Assembly: GCA_963575745.1 (NCBI GenBank)
Contig: CAUYUJ010019374.1
Coordinates: 82,501 to 117,721, forward strand
Length of the DNA stretch: 35,221 bases
Source: Prorocentrum cordatum
Taxonomy: Eukaryota; Sar; Dinophyceae; Prorocentrales; Prorocentraceae
Reading direction: 5' to 3'
Numbering within the stretch: the first letter of the stretch is position 1; each line of letters starts with the position of its first letter. Under the pieces are notes generated by a model. That model was given only the letters and a program-made list of their open reading frames with translations, did not search any database and was not told the DNA's origin. Positions 19,441 through 28,770 of this stretch are shown piece after piece. Position numbers and translations under genes: made by a program.

Positions 19441-19566
19441 ATCAATGACTTGCGCCCCAACATAACGGAGGGAGAGGGCAGGAGGGGTAAACGGGGGTGA
19501 GAGGGCCACGGGTGTGAGAGCGAGGAAGAAGGGGGGGTGATGATGGGGGCCAGGGAGGGAGGGGAC

Positions 19567-19775
19567 CCACATAGGGGAACAAAAAGTCACATAAACACAA
19601 CAACCCTGAGGTCCGCGCGGATTTCTCGGATCGGCGCTGGAGCCCCCCGGCGGCGCCTCTGGCGCCGCCCCTGGCGCGCTCCGCGCGCCAGGGAGGGGGG
19701 TACAGCGCCGATCCGAAAAATCCGCGCGGACCTCAGAGTTGTTATGTTTATGTGACTTTTTGTTCCCCTACCACA
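19567..19775. mobile_element. Family E 199-bp inverted-repeat element with 5-bp target duplication
   Basis: Element 19572-19770. The two 68-bp terminal inverted repeats (19572-19639 and 19703-19770) differ at only three positions; ends are TAGGGGAACAAAAAGTCACA and its complement. CCACA flanks both sides (19567-19571, 19771-19775), a good target-site duplication. The 63-base centre has its own GC-rich palindromes (GGCGGCGCC...GGCGCCGCC and CCTGGCGCG...CGCGCCAGG). The near-identity of the arms suggests recent insertion or hairpin-based correction. Superfamily unknown; no transposase. Confidence 0.9.
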
Positions 19776-19849
19776 GGGGCGCAGCCAAGTGGCGACTGTC
19801 GCACGCATGGCGGCACGCACGGACGGCGGTGTAGAGGTGGCACGTAGAT

Positions 19850-19885
19850 CCATAGCTTTTTGGGCTTCAGGCTATCGGGCTCAAG
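19850..19885 (+). other. Tandem degraded spliced-leader copies upstream of the MDP-1 gene
   Basis: Bases 19850-19870 match the dinoflagellate leader at 15 of 21 positions without gaps. They are followed directly by a shorter second copy (19871-19885) ending in the intact GGCTCAAG. Leader followed by leader relic is the known signature of genes that were trans-spliced, reverse transcribed, reinserted and trans-spliced again. The pair ends 15 bases before the ATG at 19901. The first copy is rather diverged, so chance cannot be excluded for it alone. Confidence 0.55.
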
Positions 19886-19900
19886 CCACTCTGGCGTAGC

Positions 19901-20920
19901 ATGGCGGTCGGGGGTGTCTGCAGCGATGCTGCAAGCGGCCAGCGCACACGGGACCGAGCGACGCCATCGGGCGGAGAAGAACGCCCTGCCAAGCAGCTGC
20001 GCGCGAGCCCGGCAGCACCGCTCGCTCTGCCTGCTTTGGTGGTCTTTGACCTGGACGCATGCCTCTGGGATCCGGAGGTCTATCAGCTCCGCGACCCAGA
20101 CGCGGTATTCGAGCTCGACGCAGGTCGCAACGTGGCGGTGGCCTCCAGTGGCGACGAGGTCCACCTGCTTGGGTATACTGCGGAGGTCTTCGGCGAACTC
20201 GCTGTCGGCCAGCGCTGGCGCGGGACTCGCGTGGCGGTGGCATCTTGTTGCGACGTACCCGAGACAGCGAAATGCCTCCTCGGCATATTCCGCACTGCGG
20301 ATGGCCAACGTACTCTAGAGGAGGTGATCGCCTTCGCAGAGATTCGTTTTGGCAGCAAGCGTGAGCATTTCAAGCGGTTGAGGGAGGCAACAGGCGTCCC
20401 CTTCGGGCAGATGCTCTTTTTTGACGACCAGGCCAGCAACTGCAGGGAAGTCGCCGAGCTGGGCGTGGTGACTCAGCGGACGCCTCTTGGCCTCACGCGC
20501 GAGGTCTGGGAGGCGGGCCTGCGACGGTTCTCCGCGGAGGCATGTCGCGGTGGCGTTCGGCCATCGGCCGCAAAAAGCGCATCTCGGCAACCCCAGGAGG
20601 AGGAGAAAGGAGGAGGAGGAGAAGGAGGAGAAAGCAGGAGGAGGAGGTGGAGAAGGAGGAGAAGGAGGAGGAGGAGGAGAAGGGGGAGGAGGAGAAGGAG
20701 GAGGAGCAGAAGGAGAAGGAGGAGGAGGAGGAAAAGGACAAGGAGGAGGAGGAGGAGGAGGAGGAGGAGAGGAGAAGGCGCCTCTTGGGGCTTGTGCAGG
20801 CCGCCTTCGGCCATCTGGGTCTGTCTTGCGCCGTCTTCGGGGCATCTTGAGGACATCTCGGACTCGCTCAGGGACATTACATCCTGGCCGTCTTGGAGGC
20901 CTCGTTGGACCGTCTTGTAG
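19901..20920 (+). CDS. MDP1: Magnesium-dependent phosphatase-1-like protein (HAD superfamily), probable retrogene
   Basis: Residues 44-211 resemble MDP-1, a small HAD phosphatase; animal MDP-1 acts on phosphotyrosine and on sugar-amine phosphates, but the substrate here is unknown. Motif I is VVFDLDACLW (47-56) with nucleophile D50 and acid/base D52; C54 stands where T or V is usual. Motif II is VAVASCCD (111-118) with S115. Motif III is GSKREHFKRL (151-160) with K153. Motif IV is MLFFDDQASN (171-180) with D175 and D176. The domain is uninterrupted by introns, and leader relics lie just upstream of the chosen ATG, which fits a retroposed cDNA. After about residue 230 the frame enters a GGA microsatellite and then an 11-bp array, giving an E/G- then R-rich tail and a stop only at 20918. 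The true C-terminus is unclear: expansion into the gene, a lost stop, or an unseen intron. The domain is intact, so it may be functional. Confidence 0.8.
   Translation: MAVGGVCSDAASGQRTRDRATPSGGEERPAKQLRASPAAPLALPALVVFDLDACLWDPEVYQLRDPDAVFELDAGRNVAVASSGDEVHLLGYTAEVFGELAVGQRWRGTRVAVASCCDVPETAKCLLGIFRTADGQRTLEEVIAFAEIRFGSKREHFKRLREATGVPFGQMLFFDDQASNCREVAELGVVTQRTPLGLTREVWEAGLRRFSAEACRGGVRPSAAKSASRQPQEEEKGGGGEGGESRRRRWRRRRRRRRRRRGRRRRRRSRRRRRRRRKRTRRRRRRRRRRGEGASWGLCRPPSAIWVCLAPSSGHLEDISDSLRDITSWPSWRPRWTVL
20597..20772. repeat. GGA/GAGGAG purine tract
   Basis: About 175 bases of GGA repeats directly after the phosphatase domain, purine on the plus strand. It keeps the reading frame open and adds the low-complexity tail of the MDP-1-like frame. 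Confidence 0.95.
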
Positions 20921-20965
20921 CTTCGAGGCCATCCTGGTCCGTCTTCGGGCCGTCTTGCACACCGC
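20780..20965 (+). repeat. 11-bp-period array, copy R8
   Basis: Short array of CTTGGGGC/CCGTCTTG units ending the MDP-1 open frame. Confidence 0.65.
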
Positions 20966-20989
20966 GCTCACTTCCATGCCCCTGGGTGG

Positions 20990-21475
20990 GTGTATGTGCG
21001 GCCGTTGTAGCGCGGGCATGCGCGTGCATGTGCGCAGCATGTGCCGGGCATGTGCGTGCGTTTCTGGATGAATGTCCTATTGTGCGCACGTGCCCGGGCA
21101 TGTGCGGTATTATGTCCATTGGGTCTTGCTGCATGCGTTGTAACGCACATGCCCGCGCATGCCGACGCACATGCCCGCACGTGCTGGCACATGCGGAACT
21201 TTGCGAACATCGCAGATCGGTCGATGGCACATACACGCACGTGCGCTGAATCCCGCGCCCGCACATGTTCGCACATGCCGATGCACATGCACGCACATGC
21301 CCGCACATGCGGAACATGTGCGGAACTGGCAGATCGGTCAGTGGCACATGCACGCACTCGCCTGTGTCCCCCCCTGCGGACGACAGCGCGGGCCCGCACA
21401 TGCACGCACATGCGCTGAATCCCTCGCCCGCACACGCTCGCACATGCCGATGCACATGTACGCACATGCGTTGTC
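20990..21475. repeat. GCACATGC minisatellite with inverted halves
   Basis: Dense GCATGTGC (20990-21110) followed by dense GCACATGC (21145-21475), that is, the same 8-mer in opposite orientation on either side of a centre near 21110-21145. In the right half a longer unit (AGATCGGTC(G/A)(A/G)TGGCACAT, then GCGCTGAATCCC, then CGCACATGCCGATGCACATG) occurs two to three times. H/A/C/M-rich translations are artefacts. Confidence 0.85.
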
Positions 21476-21578
21476 GGACTCTTTAGGGCTCCCTACTACA
21501 AGGGCCTTCAGCGCTTCGTCACCTTCGAGGCCTGGGGGGGGGCCCAAAGTTTCCCGCGGCTATCGGGCTCTAGCTTCG

Positions 21579-22268
21579 GATATGCCGTGCCCTATTGTGG
21601 TGAGGCCACTTTGGCTTCAGGCATTCTCGCAACGCTGACCTCCGAGATGCCGTGTCACATGGTGGTCTGGCAATTTTCGCGCGAAGCATCTTCGCAACTC
21701 TGGGTTCTGAGATGCCCTGCGCTGAGGTGGTCAGGCCACTGTCGCCTGAGACATCCTCGCAACTCTGGCTTCAGAGATGCCCTGAGCTCAGTTGGCCCAT
21801 CCACCTTCGCCTGCGACATCCTCGCAACTCTGGATTGCAAGATGCCCTGACCTGCGGTGGTCAGCCCACGTTGGCAGTGTGGTCTGAACTCTGGTTTCCG
21901 AGATGCCCTCAGCAGGTGATCAGGTAATTTTCGCCAGAGACATCCGCGCAATTCCAACCTCAGAGATGCCCTGCGCTGAGGTGGTCAGGCCATTGTCGCC
22001 TGCGACATCCTCGCAACTCTGGCTTCAGAGATGCCCTGCGGTCCACCCGCGTTCGCCTGCGACATCCTCGCAGCTCTGGTTTCCGAGATGCCCTGCGGTT
22101 CATCCGTTTTCGCCTGAGACATCCTCGCAACTCTGACGTCGGATATGCCCTGACCTGCGGTGGTCAGGTCACTCTGGCCTGAGACATCCTCGCAAGTCTT
22201 ACCTCGGAGATGCCCTGCCCTATGGTGATCCAGCCGCTTTCGCCAGAGACATCCGCGCAACTCTGGGA
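21579..22268 (-). repeat. About 65-bp tandem repeat sharing the GAGGATGTCTC core
   Basis: About eleven units of 57-65 bases. On the plus strand each runs GAGATGCCCTGCGCTGAGGT, GGTCAGGCCA, TTCGCCTGAGACATCCTCGC, AACTCTGG. Units of 57 bases have lost part of the GGTGGTCAGG segment. On the minus strand the unit contains GCGAGGATGTCTCAGGCGAA, the same core as the composite elements at 10.2-16 kb with GA/AG exchanged, but here with other spacers and in the opposite direction. Confidence 0.9.
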
Positions 22269-23204
22269 TATGCCCCCACACGAGGTGCCAACAGTCCTTG
22301 CAGGCCTCGATCTGCGTGAGGGCTGTGCCGAAGGAGGCGCCGAGAGTTTTCCGGGGGCGTGCTGTCCCACGGGACGCCTCGCTGTCTCACGAGACGCCTC
22401 ATGTTTAACATTGAATGCGAGCTTGGTGTCCTTTAGGGTCGTCGCTTCTTGCCTGGCCCGGCCTGTGCACAGTCGGACGGGGCCAGGACGAGGATACACC
22501 CGTTCCAGAGCGTTCCGCAGCACTCACAGTGCGCCCCGGAACGCTCGGAGAAGTCCGCCACACCCGAGACATTCTCCAGAGCCGCCGGATCTCAGGCGCT
22601 CTCGATTTGTCACCACCCGACTTTTATACTCGCCCTGGAGTCGTCGGAGCAGGGAGCGTGAGTAGGGAGGAGGGGCCGCAGGGGCAGCCTGCGCAAGGGG
22701 GTGAGGTCACCGCCCACCCAACCACCCCAGCCCAGCCCGAAGGCCCCGATCGGCCCTCCGTTATTTCCAGCGGGAGGGGGGGGGGGTGGTCGGGGAACAT
22801 ATGAAAAAACACATACAGTCGGGGCCCTGAAGAAGGAACCCTTTTCGTTGGGGAGGGGCTCCGTGTTACTTGATTGTTTCACAGCTTGCCTTAGGTTTTC
22901 CTTATGTTCTCGATGGGAAATCGATTTTTAACTGATGGGAACAAGGGGCCTCGTTCCTTATTTAGGGTTCCTGAGGTCAATGTCCCGTCTGTACTATGAG
23001 GCCCGTGCCCGCCCATCCGAAATTCGGGTCTTCGGGTCGGGCTGGGGTGGTCTGGCAGGTCGTCGGCAGGAGGAGCCCGCCGAGCGCCCCCCGAGGAGAG
23101 CCCCCGCGCTGCGAGCCCGGCGCCGGGCGGGGAGGTGCCCCCGCGCCGCCGGGGCACCCCCCGGAAAGGGGGCAAAGTGTCAGCGAGCTCCGCGCTTGTG
23201 GGCC
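22269..23204. other. Spacer, no gene recognised
   Basis: Mixed and partly very GC-rich (23040-23170) DNA with C/G runs. Open frames up to 213 codons cross the pyrimidine tract that follows and carry no recognisable motif. Confidence 0.5.
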
Positions 23205-23402
23205 CTCCCTCCCTTCGGTCCTCCCTCCCCTCCCCGTCCCCCTCCCCTCCCTCCCCCTTCCCCTTCCATCCTACCTCCCCACCTTCCCCTTTCCTTCCTC
23301 CCCATCCTCCCTCCCCATCCCTCCTTTCCTCCCCTCCCGACCCTCCCCTCCATCCTCCCTCCCTCCTCTCCGTGCCCTCCATCCCCTCCCTCCCCTCCAT
23401 CC
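23205..23402. repeat. CCCTCC-type pyrimidine tract
   Basis: About 200 bases of irregular CCCTCC/CCTTCC on the plus strand. A similar tract occurs at 23941-24070. Confidence 0.9.
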
Positions 23403-23537
23403 ACAATTGTTCAATATGAATACTACTCTCCCTCTTCCCCTGGTGACGGCCTGGGAGTGTCCGACCCCCCCCCCGCGTATTGTTTTTTATACAGGTTTCC
23501 CAGGAGTTGGGTTTTCGCCTGCATTTTTTCAAAATGC

Positions 23538-23728
23538 TGCTCTCGCTGAGGCGCTGGGCTCATTTTCGGGCCCCGCTCGTTCCGAATCGTGCTCCCGCTG
23601 CAGCGCTGGCCTCATTTCCGTGTTTCCGCTCGTTCCGAATCGTGTTCCCGTTGCAGCGTTGGCCTTATTTCCGCGTTTCCGCTCGTTTCGACTCGTGCTC
23701 CCATTGCAGCGTTGGCGTCATTTCCCGT
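23538..23728 (+). repeat. 53-54-bp minisatellite
   Basis: Three and a half units with the order GCTCGTTCCGAATCGTG, CTCCCGTTGCAGCG, TTGGCCTCATTTCCG, TGTTTCC. A unit length close to 54 keeps a frame open. Confidence 0.85.
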
Positions 23729-23940
23729 GACATGCCACGGCATGCAATGCAATGCTAGGTTGATACTACGCTTCGCGGTGCTCTTCTACGCCATGCCATG
23801 CCGTGCTCTACAATGCATCGCGTACCCTTTCGGGATCATCGCCTTTCTCGTCATCCGAGTGTGCGAGTAGAGAGGGGATCTGCGCCATGGTAAGGGATGG
23901 GAGGGAGGGGTAGGATGTCAGATATGACGCGAGCGCACCT

Positions 23941-24070
23941 AGCTTGCCTCACACCCCTCCCCATCCATCCCCTCCCGGCCCTCGCTCCTCCCCTCCCTCC
24001 CTCCCCTCCATCCCCTCCTCCCCCTGCCCGCCCACCCCTCCCCTGCATCCTCCCTTTCCTCCCCTCCCGA
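23941..24070. repeat. CCCTCC-type pyrimidine tract, second
   Basis: Irregular CCCTCCC/CCATCCC run. The preceding stretch (23729-23940) has small GCATGC/CATGCC palindromes and no gene. Confidence 0.85.
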
Positions 24071-24074
24071 GACT

Positions 24075-24305
24075 CGGTTTCTACAACCTAAAAAGGCCTT
24101 TCGCAACCGAAATGGAGCACTTTACAGCCAGCAAAGGATCAACTCACATGGTTTCCCTTTTTTATGAACGACCGTTCCACAACCAGACAAGTCCTCTTTA
24201 CAACCAGAGCGACCACTTCACAACAGAGACGATGTTTTGTGTATATATATATATATATGACAACAAAATCCACAACGACCACTTCACAACCAGCTTTCAG
24301 AAGCC
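24075..24305 (+). repeat. Degenerate ACAACCAGA/CACTTCACAAC repeat with (TA)n
   Basis: Five to six copies of a phrase like GACCACTTCACAACCAG at 20-60-base spacing, with a (TA)n run at 24243-24258. The same phrase occurs in reverse at 27450-27510 (CTGGTTGTGAAG, CTGGTTGTAAAATG). Confidence 0.65.
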
Positions 24306-24309
24306 TGTA

Positions 24310-24795
24310 TACGCTTTGCACAGGTTCCTGAGGTGTTTGAGCGCCTGTGCGCTATGCCAAGGCTTCTGAGGTTTCTGAGCGCCTGTTCACCCCGTCTGCA
24401 GAGGCTTCCTGGGGAGTCGGAGATTTCTGTAGAGGCTCCTGAGCGCCTGAGCGCTTTGCCGAGGCTTCTGGGCGCTTTGGCTTTCTGCAGTTGCGCAGAG
24501 TTTTCTAAGCATGTGAGCGCGCGAACGCTTTGCAACGGTTTCTGAAGCTTGTGAGCGCTTGAGCACTCTGCAGAAGCAAGCTTCTAAGCTTGTGAGCGTT
24601 CAAGTGGCTTCAGAGGTCTCTGGGCGCGTTCCAGAGGCTTTTGGAAGCACTCCAAAGGCTTTTGGGCGCGTTCCAGAGGCTTCTGGGCGCGTTCCAGAGG
24701 CTTCTGATCGCGCTCCAGAGGCTTCTGGGCGAGCTCCGGGGGCTTGTGGGCGCGTTCCAGAGGTTCTTGGGCGCGCTCCGGGGGCTTCCGAGCGC
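24310..24795 (+). repeat. 21-bp minisatellite (GAGGCTTCTGGGCGCGTTCCA)
   Basis: Degenerate on the left, regular on the right (24610-24795), with a 21-base unit of GAGGCTTCTGGGCGCG plus TTCCA. The length keeps frame, so a heptapeptide repeat is open in several frames; this is not evidence of a gene. It abuts the broken 5-prime end of the copia relic. Confidence 0.85.
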
Positions 24796-24799
24796 CGCG

Positions 24800-26205
24800 G
24801 CACTCTTGCTGGGCATGACGTATGCCGAGATGCAGGAACATAGTGAAGCACCACGCGAGGTGAAGTTCACCCTGCCGCCCGGAAGTGCAGCTAGTCCTTC
24901 GGCGGGAGGACCGAGTGCTTGCGATGCATCAAACCGGGCACGGACTGCAAGGAAACACCCCGTGCCTTGCCCATAACATCCGCCCGCGTCACGCGGTCGC
25001 CAGAGGAGTGCGACACCAAACCCACCAGGTGGGGCCCGGAGCTCGAGGTCAAGCATGGGGCGCCCAGCATTTGCGCTGTTGGCGACTCAAATATTGTGCT
25101 CACGTTGTCCAAGCACGTTGATGATCTGTAGACCGCTGGACATAAGACGCACGTCGTCAAGTTTATCGGCCGCGTCGAGAATTTCTGCGGCAAGATGAAG
25201 GGGGATTACCGCGATTTCACCAACTGCCCTGTCCACCAACACCACCGACAGCGCCGTCGCGCTCGACATGGACGAGTCGCCGACGCCCTGACACCGATCA
25301 GACACGCCGACCTATTCAGAGCGAAGGCCGACGAGCCCGCAGGAGGTCAATTGCCCGACATCTTCGTCTCCGAGCTGGGAGCAGTTGTTTCTCCCTGCTC
25401 ACCCACCGCCACGTGGCAGAGCGCAATGTGGCGTTGCAGCGGGCCAAGAACAGGCTGCGCATACGAGACGCTATGCGTCGCAAGTCTGCGGCCCACGCCA
25501 CGCTGAAGATCGAGGCGCGCGTCGCCTTTCGCGCCGTGCACTGCGCCGGCCAAATCTGCGCGCACAGCGACGGGCCCTTCAAGAGGTAGAGGGAGACAGG
25601 GTACGTCCCGTGCGGCGCCGCCGACATACGCCTCGACGCGCGCCGCGGCACGGGCAAGGAGGTCTGCCATTTGCTCGACGCCATGAGCTGCTCACACTAA
25701 CTTGAGTGCAGGTCCTCGTTCAGCCCCGATCTGCTCGCAGCACGCGGCGCAGCCGATAGACTGCAGGCCCGCATCCTCGTGCTCCACGAGACGATCTACG
25801 GCCCTGTCTCAGCCGATAAGATGAGGAAGTTGCGAAGGGGGGAGGCTGCGCCATGCCTGCAACCCTGGTCGTGGACGGGATGCCCGTTTTCGCGACCATC
25901 GCCATGGGCCTTGCGCGTCCACGTTCAGGGCTCAGCGCGGCAGGCCGCGCGCTGTGGCTCTCCGACCAGCCCCGCATCAAGCAGATCATCGGCGCGCCGT
26001 GGCGCGATGCCTGCGAGAAGGGGGCCGACCCCATGACGGAGGGGGGCGTTGGCCAGGAGCTGGTCTTGGACGCGATAAGCAGGAACCTCAAGTTAGACCG
26101 CGCCACGGTCAGACCGAGCGGCGAGAGGCGCAAGAAGACCGCGCCCAGCCCCCACCGCAGCGGCCCCGGGGCGGACGAGGAGAGAATTTCACCGTCGCCA
26201 TGAAC
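24800..26205 (+). pseudogene. Ty1/copia retrotransposon pol relic (reverse transcriptase C-part and RNase H)
   Basis: Pieces of one polyprotein appear in order in different frames. Reverse transcriptase: EVKFTLPPG near 24860, then CIKPGTDCKETPRA (24925 onward), LEVKHGAPSICAV, SKHVDDL at 25111-25128, CGKMKGDYRDFTNC, LTPIRHADLFRAKADEP and FVSELGAV to 25390. RNase H: LTHRHVA and VALQRAKNRLRIRDAMRRK, AGQICAHSDGPFKR, CHLLDAMSCSH, SSFSPDLLA, YGPVSADKMRKLR, LVVDGMPVFATIAMGLARP and a degraded TADGHTK-like stretch before LDAISRNLKLD. In-frame stops lie at 25129-25131 (right after VDDL), 25586-25588 and 25698-25700. Frame changes occur near 24900, 25390 and 25850. Gag, protease, integrase and LTRs are absent, and the 5-prime side is cut by a minisatellite. 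Clearly dead. Confidence 0.85.
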
Positions 26206-26291
26206 GGCCGAACGTCTAACTGCGCGCATGTCGGCTGCAGAACGCAAGATCGGCGGTCGCGCTTAGCGAGCTGCGTTCGCGACTGCGACAT

Positions 26292-26354
26292 GGAGAGAGA
26301 GAGAGAGAGAGAGAGAGAAAACAAAAAGAGAGAGAGAGAGAGAAAGGAAAACAC

Positions 26355-26425
<71 letters not shown>

Positions 26426-26443
26426 ACAAAAAAAGAGAGAGCC
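26292..26443. repeat. (GA)n microsatellite
   Basis: About 150 bases of GA with AAAACA interruptions. It is flanked and followed by three versions of CGAACTATGTTCGCGA with GTGCGA (26260-26285, 26450-26475, 26511-26540). Confidence 0.95.
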
Positions 26444-26444
26444 T

Positions 26445-26545
26445 CAGTTCGCGAACTATGTTCGCGAGTGCGATGGAGCAGGGCGCCCGAGAGAGAACCC
26501 CTGCATCTGGCGAACTATGTTCGCGAATTCGACTTAGCGAGTCAA
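26445..26545. repeat. TTCGCGAA palindrome pair
   Basis: TTCGCGAACTATGTTCGCGA occurs at 26449 and, as GGCGAACTATGTTCGCGAAT, at 26509. Each is an inverted repeat around CTATG. A third, diverged version (GCTGCGTTCGCGACTGCGAC) lies on the far side of the GA tract, so the microsatellite appears to have expanded within a tandem repeat. Confidence 0.65.
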
Positions 26546-27504
26546 GCAGTTGAAGGGCTGCCACCATGAACGGTGTTCGTGGGGCAGCAGATTTATCGCG
26601 CGCAGCGCGTTTATCATCTCATTGTGTTCCTTCAGTTGTTTGCGCCCCTCGCCCCCCGTGCAGTTTTAGGGGTGGCCTGGTCAGTAAAAGGCCCCGACCG
26701 ATTTGTTTCCCAATCGCGGGATGCGCCAGCTTGTTTCGGCTTGCTCAAGAGCCCTGCTGGGAGTAGTTGCCGCCCCTTCCTCGCGCGTCGTAGAATCGAT
26801 GTGCGGCGCTGGCACGTCGGTGGCCATGGCGCTTCGGCGCGATGCGGGGTCGGGCAACTCCCCCGGCGCTCCGAAATCAGGCTTTCGCGGCACGGCTGGC
26901 GCGCATTAGCCGACGGGGCACAGGCAGATTCGCTCGCGCACCGGCCTGTCCAATCTTCTCCCTTTTCCCACTGCCGCTTCGGCTCGGGCACGGGGGTCGG
27001 CCAACCCACGCTCCCATGTCAGACGCGCGTTCGTTCCCACCGTCCCCAGGTAGAAACATCAGTTTGCCATCACGTCCGTCGTCATCGTCTATTCCTCCTC
27101 TTCCCCCCCCCTCTTTCCTGCCCCCTTTCCGCCTCTTCCCGCACCGCTCCGCCTCAGACTCCTCTACGATTCCGCCCCCTTCGCCTTCGACCCCCATGCC
27201 ATTAGGATTGCAGTCGGAGGTGTACCAACAGCAGTTCAACAGGACATCGATTGAATGTGTCAGGGATCCGCTACTTCACTTACTCTTGCCCCAAACGAGG
27301 CGATTTACGCCGGACGCGCTTCAAAAAGCGAAGTGTTTCTGTTATTTGGCCGCACGGAGTTCTCGAACATTTGAGCGCGTTTGTCGCTAAGCAAAATTGC
27401 CTTCCTGTGTGTTATTTTTAATTTTCAAGCAAAAAAACCTTCGGGGAAAATCCATGCTGGTTGTAAAATGCTTCATCGGTATTAAATTGCCGTTCTGGTT
27501 GTGA
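26546..27504. other. Spacer, no gene recognised
   Basis: Mixed sequence; frames of 182-210 codons are open but disagree and lack motifs. 27080-27190 is pyrimidine-rich. No supported gene. Confidence 0.45.
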
Positions 27505-27738
27505 AGTCACCAGCACGCCCCCCCCCCCGTCCCCCACCTCTCCCTTTCTTCCCCCTCCCCTTCACTCCCCCGCTCTTTCCCCCCCTGCCATCCCTCCCCC
27601 TTTTCCCGCGCTGTAGTAAGAGACGGCTGAGGCGGGCCAGCAGGCAGCAACAGGGGGAGAGGCGGTCTACGCGACGAGGAGGAAGAGGAGGAGGAGGAGG
27701 AAGAGCAGGGGCCGAGGAACCGAGGAACCGAGGAGGAG

Positions 27739-27769
<31 letters not shown>

Positions 27770-27780
27770 AAGAGGGGGCG
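27505..27780. repeat. Pyrimidine tract followed by GAGGAGGCC purine tract
   Basis: 27513-27608 is CT-rich with C runs. 27655-27775 is purine-rich, with a regular GAGGAGGAGGCC 12-base repeat at 27730-27770. Like 1866-2240, it puts purine and pyrimidine tracts close together. Confidence 0.8.
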
Positions 27781-27924
27781 CGCCAGTTGGCCGCGTAGCT
27801 GGGCCCCGCGGAAGCCAGCGCCGCCTCTGCGCATTCCCCGCGGAGATGCCCGCGGAGGTGGTCGTGCCCTGTCGCGGGTGGTCGCGGAGGTTGTCGTGCT
27901 GGTGGTCGTCGCATGCGTGGTTCA

Positions 27925-28040
27925 TCTTCCCCCTCCTCGTCCTCCTCGTTGTCCTCCTCCTCCTCGTCGTCCTCCTCCTCCTCCTCCTCCTCCTCCTCCT
28001 CCTCCTCCTCCTCCTCCCCCTCCTCATCATCATCCTCCTG
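27925..28040. repeat. (CTC)n polypyrimidine tract
   Basis: About 110 bases, pyrimidine on the plus strand, followed by a GC-rich spacer (28055-28210) with CCCCCTGCGGGCGCGG duplications. Confidence 0.9.
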
Positions 28041-28245
28041 AGGCCCAGGTCACCCGCGCGCGCGCCTGTCGAGCCTCGCCGCACGCCTCGCGAGCGCGGC
28101 CCCTGCGAGCAACGCCCGGCCCCCTGCGGGCGCGGCCCCCTGCGGGGGCTGTCGAGGTGCCGCCGCGCTCGGCGGCGCGCGCAAGCCCCCTAGCGCCCGC
28201 GCCCTTCTCATGAAGTCTGGGACATCCGGCGGCTCTGGGTTGCGC

Positions 28246-28390
28246 GTCCGTGTGTCTCGTCCTCCTCGTCCTCCTCCTCCTCCTTCTCCTCCTTCTCCTC
28301 ATCCACCTCCTCCTCACCCTCCTCCTCCTGTTGCTCCTCCTCCTCCGTCCTCCCTCGTCCCTCCTCCTCTTCCTCCTCCTCCTCCTCATT

Positions 28391-28442
<52 letters not shown>

Positions 28443-28522
28443 CCACCATCACCATCATCATCATCCTCATCATCATCATCAGCAGCAGCATCATCAGCAC
28501 CATCGGCATCATCATCATCATC

Positions 28523-28621
<99 letters not shown>

Positions 28622-28770
28622 ATCCTCATCCTCCTCCTCCTCCTCCTCCTCCTCATCATCATAATCCTCATCCTCATCCTCATCCTCATCCTCCTCATCC
28701 TCCCCTTCCTCCTCTCCCTCCTCCTCCTCCTCCTCCTTCTGTTCCTCCTCCTCCTCCTCCTCGTCGGGAT
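28246..28770. repeat. CTC, ATC and CTC simple-sequence block
   Basis: CTC-rich (28258-28385), then (ATC)n (28386-28590), then (CGTCCT)n and CTC/CTCAT (28590-28770). Over 500 bases of simple sequence. The acidic (E/D) minus-strand and H-rich plus-strand frames of 300-450 codons come from this block. Confidence 0.95.

Noticed and set aside
15627-22268. CRISPR-like look of regularly spaced 20-bp cores with spacers
   Set aside because: Spacers are themselves repeated within each array, units vary in length and degrade, the context is eukaryotic and no cas genes are present; these are minisatellites.
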